64,000 nucleotides of DNA, taken from positions 1-64,000 of the forward strand of contig CAKUPP010000001.1 of the NCBI GenBank assembly GCA_934675165.1, in the 5' to 3' direction. Position numbers and translations under genes: made by a program. The notes under the pieces are model-generated. The model saw only the letters and a program-made list of their open reading frames with translations, did no database searches and was not told the DNA's origin. The stretch's first letter is position 1; every line of letters starts with the position of its first letter. The stretch comes from an uncultured Eubacteriales bacterium. GTDB taxonomy: Bacteria; Bacillota; Clostridia; Oscillospirales; Acutalibacteraceae. Positions 60,425-64,000 of the stretch are shown one piece after another.

Positions 60425-62806
60425 ATGAAACAAATGTACAAGCCTGAACAAATAGAATTAAAATGGCAAAAACGCTGGGAAAGCGAAGGAGCTTTTCGTG
60501 CAAAAAATGAATATACTAAACCTAAATTTTATGCACTGGTTGAATTTCCATATCCTTCGGGTCAAGGACTTCATGTGGGTCATCCCAGAAGTTATACAGC
60601 ACTGGATATAGTCGCCAGGAAAAAAAGAATGCAAGGATTTAACGTACTTTATCCTATGGGCTGGGATGCTTTTGGGCTCCCCACGGAAAATTATGCTATA
60701 AAAAATAAAATTCATCCGCGTATAGTTACAGAAAAAAATATATCGAGATTTAAAAAACAACTGCAAAGCCTTGGACTTTCTTTTGATTGGAGTCGTGAAA
60801 TAGATACAACCAGTTCTGACTATTATAAATGGACTCAATGGATATTTTTGCAAATGTTTAAAAAAGGGTTGGCATATAAAAGTAAAGCAACAGTGAATTG
60901 GTGTACGTCATGTAAATGTGTACTTGCTAATGAAGAGGTTGTAAATGGTGTATGTGAGCGTTGTGGGAGCGAAGTTATTCATAAAATAAAATCTCAGTGG
61001 ATGTTAAAAATAACAGCTTATGCACAACGTCTTATAGATGATTTAAATTTGGTTGATTATCCTGAAAGAGTTAAATCTCAACAAATAAATTGGATAGGAC
61101 GTTCTTCAGGTGCGGAGATTGATTTTTCAACTAGTGTTGGTAAAAAAATAAAAGTGTATACCACAAGGCCTGATACCATTTTTGGGGTTACATATATGGT
61201 GATTTCTCCAGAACATCCACTTATTGATGAGTGTATTAAAAGTATAAAAAATGTTGAAGAAATAGAAGAGTATAGAATAAAAGCTGCTAAAAAATCTGAT
61301 CTTCAACGCACAGAGCTTAATAAAGAAAAAACTGGCGTAAAAATAGATGGTATTATGGCTCAAAACCCAGTTAGTAGAAAAGAAATTCCTATTTTTATTT
61401 CAGATTATGTTTTGATGGGTTACGGCACAGGGGCAATAATGGCAGTGCCTGCACATGATATAAGGGATAGGGAATTTGCTGAAAAATACAAATTACCTGT
61501 GGTAGAGGTTATTGACAAATCAGGAAGAGCTATTAATTCAGAATTTTTAAACGGTATGAATTTTGAAGATGCTAAAAAAGAAATAATAGCGTATTTGGAA
61601 AAAAATAAATTGGGAATAGCCAAAGTAAATTATAAATTGCGCGATTGGGTATTTTCGCGCCAGCGATATTGGGGGGAACCTATACCTATTGTTTGCTGTA
61701 AAAAGTGTGGCTATGTTCCTGTACCTGAATCTGAGCTTCCTTTAACTTTACCGGATGTAGACGACTTTGAATCACTTGAAGGTGGAGAATCTCCTTTGGA
61801 AAATATTACATCGTGGGTGAAAACAACATGTCCGAAGTGCGGTGAAATTGCTAAACGTGAAACTGATACGATGCCTCAGTGGGCAGGTTCGTCGTGGTAT
61901 TTTTTAAGATATTTGGATCCAAAAAATGATAAATGTCTTGCAAATTCTGAAGCTATTAAGTACTGGATGCCAGTAGATTGGTATAATGGTGGAATGGAAC
62001 ACACTACGCTGCATTTGCTTTATAGTCGTTTTTGGTATAAATTTTTGTATGATATTGGTGTAGCTCCTGGCCCTGAACCTTATTTAAAACGTACTAGTCA
62101 TGGAATGATATTAGGAGAGAACAATGAAAAAATGAGTAAATCTCGTGGAAATGTTGTTAATCCCGATGATATTGTTAAGCAGTATGGTGCAGATACACTC
62201 AGAATTTATGAAATGTTTATAGGTGATTTTGAAAAGCCTGCTCCTTGGAATACTTCTGGAATTAAAGGAAGTCGTAGATTTATAGAAAGATATTGGTCTT
62301 TACAGGATATTTTAGATGATTCAAGAAACGATATTGATCCAAATTTGGTAAATTCTTTTCACAAAACAATTAAAAAGGTGCAGGATGATATTGATAATCT
62401 TAAATTTAATACAGCTATAGCTGCGCTGATGAGTTTAATAAATGAAATTTATGCTGTAGGGTTTATTACATCTGAGTATTTAAAAATTTTTACGTTGTTA
62501 CTTAGTCCATTTGCCCCACATGTTACTGAAGAGGTTTGGTGTAATTGTAAATTAGGTAATGGCTTTGCTTCTAGATCTGCATGGCCTGCGTACGATGAAA
62601 GTAAATGCAGAGATAGTAAAATTTCTGTAGTTTTGCAAGTTAACGGGAAAATGAGAGGAAAGGTTTTAGTTTCTTCCGGAACTGTTCAAGAAGAAGTATT
62701 AAAGCTTGCTTATCAAGAAGAAAGTTTTGTTAGAGCGCTTGAAGAAAAGAATATTGTCAAAATAGTGTATGTTGCAGATAGAATTTTAAACGTAGTTGCA
62801 AAATAA
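60425..62806 (+). CDS. leuS: Leucyl-tRNA synthetase
   Basis: 793-aa class I synthetase. HIGH-like HVGH in FPYPSGQGLHVGHPRSY, CP1 editing domain with TTRPDTIFGVTYMVISPEHP, zinc Cys in VNWCTSCKCVL, KMSKS at NEKMSKSRGNVVNPDDIV, and C-terminal VQVNGKMRGK-type VVLQVNGKMRGKV. ATG 60425 with GGAGG at 60409-60413 preferred over ATG 60392, which is inside rsfS. No T-box leader visible. Confidence 0.96.
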   Translation: MKQMYKPEQIELKWQKRWESEGAFRAKNEYTKPKFYALVEFPYPSGQGLHVGHPRSYTALDIVARKKRMQGFNVLYPMGWDAFGLPTENYAIKNKIHPRIVTEKNISRFKKQLQSLGLSFDWSREIDTTSSDYYKWTQWIFLQMFKKGLAYKSKATVNWCTSCKCVLANEEVVNGVCERCGSEVIHKIKSQWMLKITAYAQRLIDDLNLVDYPERVKSQQINWIGRSSGAEIDFSTSVGKKIKVYTTRPDTIFGVTYMVISPEHPLIDECIKSIKNVEEIEEYRIKAAKKSDLQRTELNKEKTGVKIDGIMAQNPVSRKEIPIFISDYVLMGYGTGAIMAVPAHDIRDREFAEKYKLPVVEVIDKSGRAINSEFLNGMNFEDAKKEIIAYLEKNKLGIAKVNYKLRDWVFSRQRYWGEPIPIVCCKKCGYVPVPESELPLTLPDVDDFESLEGGESPLENITSWVKTTCPKCGEIAKRETDTMPQWAGSSWYFLRYLDPKNDKCLANSEAIKYWMPVDWYNGGMEHTTLHLLYSRFWYKFLYDIGVAPGPEPYLKRTSHGMILGENNEKMSKSRGNVVNPDDIVKQYGADTLRIYEMFIGDFEKPAPWNTSGIKGSRRFIERYWSLQDILDDSRNDIDPNLVNSFHKTIKKVQDDIDNLKFNTAIAALMSLINEIYAVGFITSEYLKIFTLLLSPFAPHVTEEVWCNCKLGNGFASRSAWPAYDESKCRDSKISVVLQVNGKMRGKVLVSSGTVQEEVLKLAYQEESFVRALEEKNIVKIVYVADRILNVVAK

Positions 62807-62869
62807 TTAATAATACAAGTTTTTAAAATCATAAATTTTATTAAATTGATTATGCATGGGAGGAATTTA

Positions 62870-64000
62870 ATGGAGCAGCAAGAAATAGATATATCCGGTA
62901 TGATTGATAGTCTTGTCAAAAATGGGAAAAAAGCTTTGGATGCGTATATGAAAATGGATCAGGCGGATGTAGATAAAATTGTGAAAGCTATGGCGTTTGC
63001 TGCAATGGATCACTATGTGGAATTTTCAAAACTGGCAGTTCAAGAAACTGGTCGAGGTGTTTTAGAAGATAAAATCATAAAAAACATGTTTGCTTCTGAG
63101 TATGTTTATAATTCTATAAAAGATCAGAAAACAGTTGGAATTATAAAAGAAAATTTGCAAAAAGGATATACCGAAATTGCAGATCCATTGGGAGTGATTG
63201 CTGGTGTTACTCCGGTAACAAATCCAACTTCTACAACAATTTTTAAGGCTTTGATATGTGCAAAAACTAGAAATCCAATTATTTTTGGATTTCATCCCTC
63301 GGCTCAAAAAAGTTCTTCTTTAGTGGCAAAAGTGCTTAAAGAAGCTGCGGTGCGAGCTGGTGCACCTGAAAGCTGTATACAGTGGATAGAGTATCCTTCT
63401 GTTACGGCTACATCTGCGTTGATGAATCATCCAGGTGTGGATGTGGTTCTTGCAACAGGTGGGTCAGCAATGGTTAAGGCAGCATATTCTACTGGCAAAC
63501 CAGCTTTAGGTGTTGGGCCTGGTAATGTTCCGTGTTATATAGAAAAAACAGCTAAATTGGATTCAGCTTGTAATGATTTAATTCTTTCAAAAACATTTGA
63601 TAATGGTATGATTTGTGCTTCTGAACAGTCTGTTATAGTTGATGCCGAAATTTCTGATGAATTTGAAAGAACAATGAAAAAAAATGGTTGCTATTTTTTA
63701 AATTCAGAAGAGATAAATAAATTGAGTTCATATATGATTGATTCTCAAAAAGGAATATTAAATGGGGTTGTTGCAGGCAAAAGCGCTTTTGAGATATCGA
63801 AAAATGCAGGTATAGATGTAAAAAAAGATGTAAAAATTTTGATTGCTAAGATAGATGGTGTTGGTGTGTCATACCCTCTTTCAATGGAAAAATTGTCTCC
63901 CGTACTTTCATATTATATTTCTAAAAATTTTGATGAAGCTCTTGCCCTTTGCAAAGATATTTTAAAATTTAACGGGGAAGGGCATACTGCTGTAATTCAT
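62870..64000 (+). CDS. adhE: Bifunctional aldehyde-alcohol dehydrogenase AdhE, N-terminal part (runs off window)
   Basis: ATG 62870 after GGGAGGAA; open to the window end (377 codons, incomplete). The acetaldehyde dehydrogenase half is clear: EDKIIKNMFASEYVYNSIKDQKTVG, NPTSTTIFKALICAKTRNPIIF, ATGGSAMVKAAYSTGKPALGVGPGNVP, and the catalytic Cys C249 in KTFDNGMICASEQSV. It reduces acetyl-CoA to acetaldehyde, and in full AdhE to ethanol. Whether the iron alcohol dehydrogenase half follows lies outside the window; a stand-alone aldehyde dehydrogenase is less likely given the AdhE-like spacing. Confidence 0.9.
   Translation, partial: MEQQEIDISGMIDSLVKNGKKALDAYMKMDQADVDKIVKAMAFAAMDHYVEFSKLAVQETGRGVLEDKIIKNMFASEYVYNSIKDQKTVGIIKENLQKGYTEIADPLGVIAGVTPVTNPTSTTIFKALICAKTRNPIIFGFHPSAQKSSSLVAKVLKEAAVRAGAPESCIQWIEYPSVTATSALMNHPGVDVVLATGGSAMVKAAYSTGKPALGVGPGNVPCYIEKTAKLDSACNDLILSKTFDNGMICASEQSVIVDAEISDEFERTMKKNGCYFLNSEEINKLSSYMIDSQKGILNGVVAGKSAFEISKNAGIDVKKDVKILIAKIDGVGVSYPLSMEKLSPVLSYYISKNFDEALALCKDILKFNGEGHTAVIH

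Overview
This window is strongly AT-rich chromosomal DNA from a low-GC Firmicute, most likely an anaerobic, fermentative, endospore-lineage Clostridia member. The evidence is the Gram-positive type polymerase PolC, the spoIIGA-sigE sporulation pair, a full-length pyruvate:ferredoxin oxidoreductase and an AdhE-type aldehyde-alcohol dehydrogenase. Several genes suggest life in close contact with, or inside, a eukaryotic host: two secreted ankyrin proteins ending in CaaX-like tetrapeptides, a soluble eukaryotic-like protein kinase, a BspA-type leucine-rich-repeat protein, a membrane-anchored GT8 glycosyltransferase and a lipoprotein-type GNAT acetyltransferase. A protist-associated Oscillospiraceae-like symbiont would fit, but that placement is inference.

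Layout. Positions 1-5.5 kb: tRNA-Thr, a GH25-LysM lysozyme-like protein with two catalytic Asp-to-Asn changes, a phosphohexomutase with a downstream kinase, and an S1-domain protein. 5.6-14.7 kb: nifJ and proS (minus strand), rplM-rpsI-degV-rpsT, then sigE-spoIIGA (minus). 14.8-26.8 kb is an accessory island. It holds two ~350-bp repeats, each with a helically phased array of TTGTYC sites and a TTGACA promoter. One lies upstream of the ankyrin genes and the other upstream of a radical-SAM RiPP cluster (SPASM maturase, three unannotated Cys-rich precursor peptides sharing the leader MKYLVEP, and an ABC exporter). Around these are IS remnants, a gene broken by an amber codon, pieces of a second ABC exporter separated by metK and an unknown secreted gene, and a short inverted-repeat element. 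26.8-27.3 kb: five tRNAs (Gly, Arg, His, Gln, Lys). 27.4-38.6 kb: GNAT lipoprotein, tdk, dnaB-tilS-hpt-ftsH, htrA, LRR protein, GT8. 38.6-64 kb is dense housekeeping: infC-rpmI-rplT with an attenuator leader and ATT start, pyrH-frr-uppS-cdsA-dxr, rseP-ispG-polC, an RNA methyltransferase, dprA-topA-trmFO, plsX-rnc-ftsY-yqeK-rsfS-leuS, and the 5' part of adhE.

The most interesting system is the 14.8-23.3 kb island: a RiPP biosynthetic cluster and a family of secreted CaaX-ankyrin proteins placed behind copies of the same promoter/operator cassette, which suggests shared regulation of molecules released toward a host or competitors. All functional calls are from sequence reading only; no database search was run.
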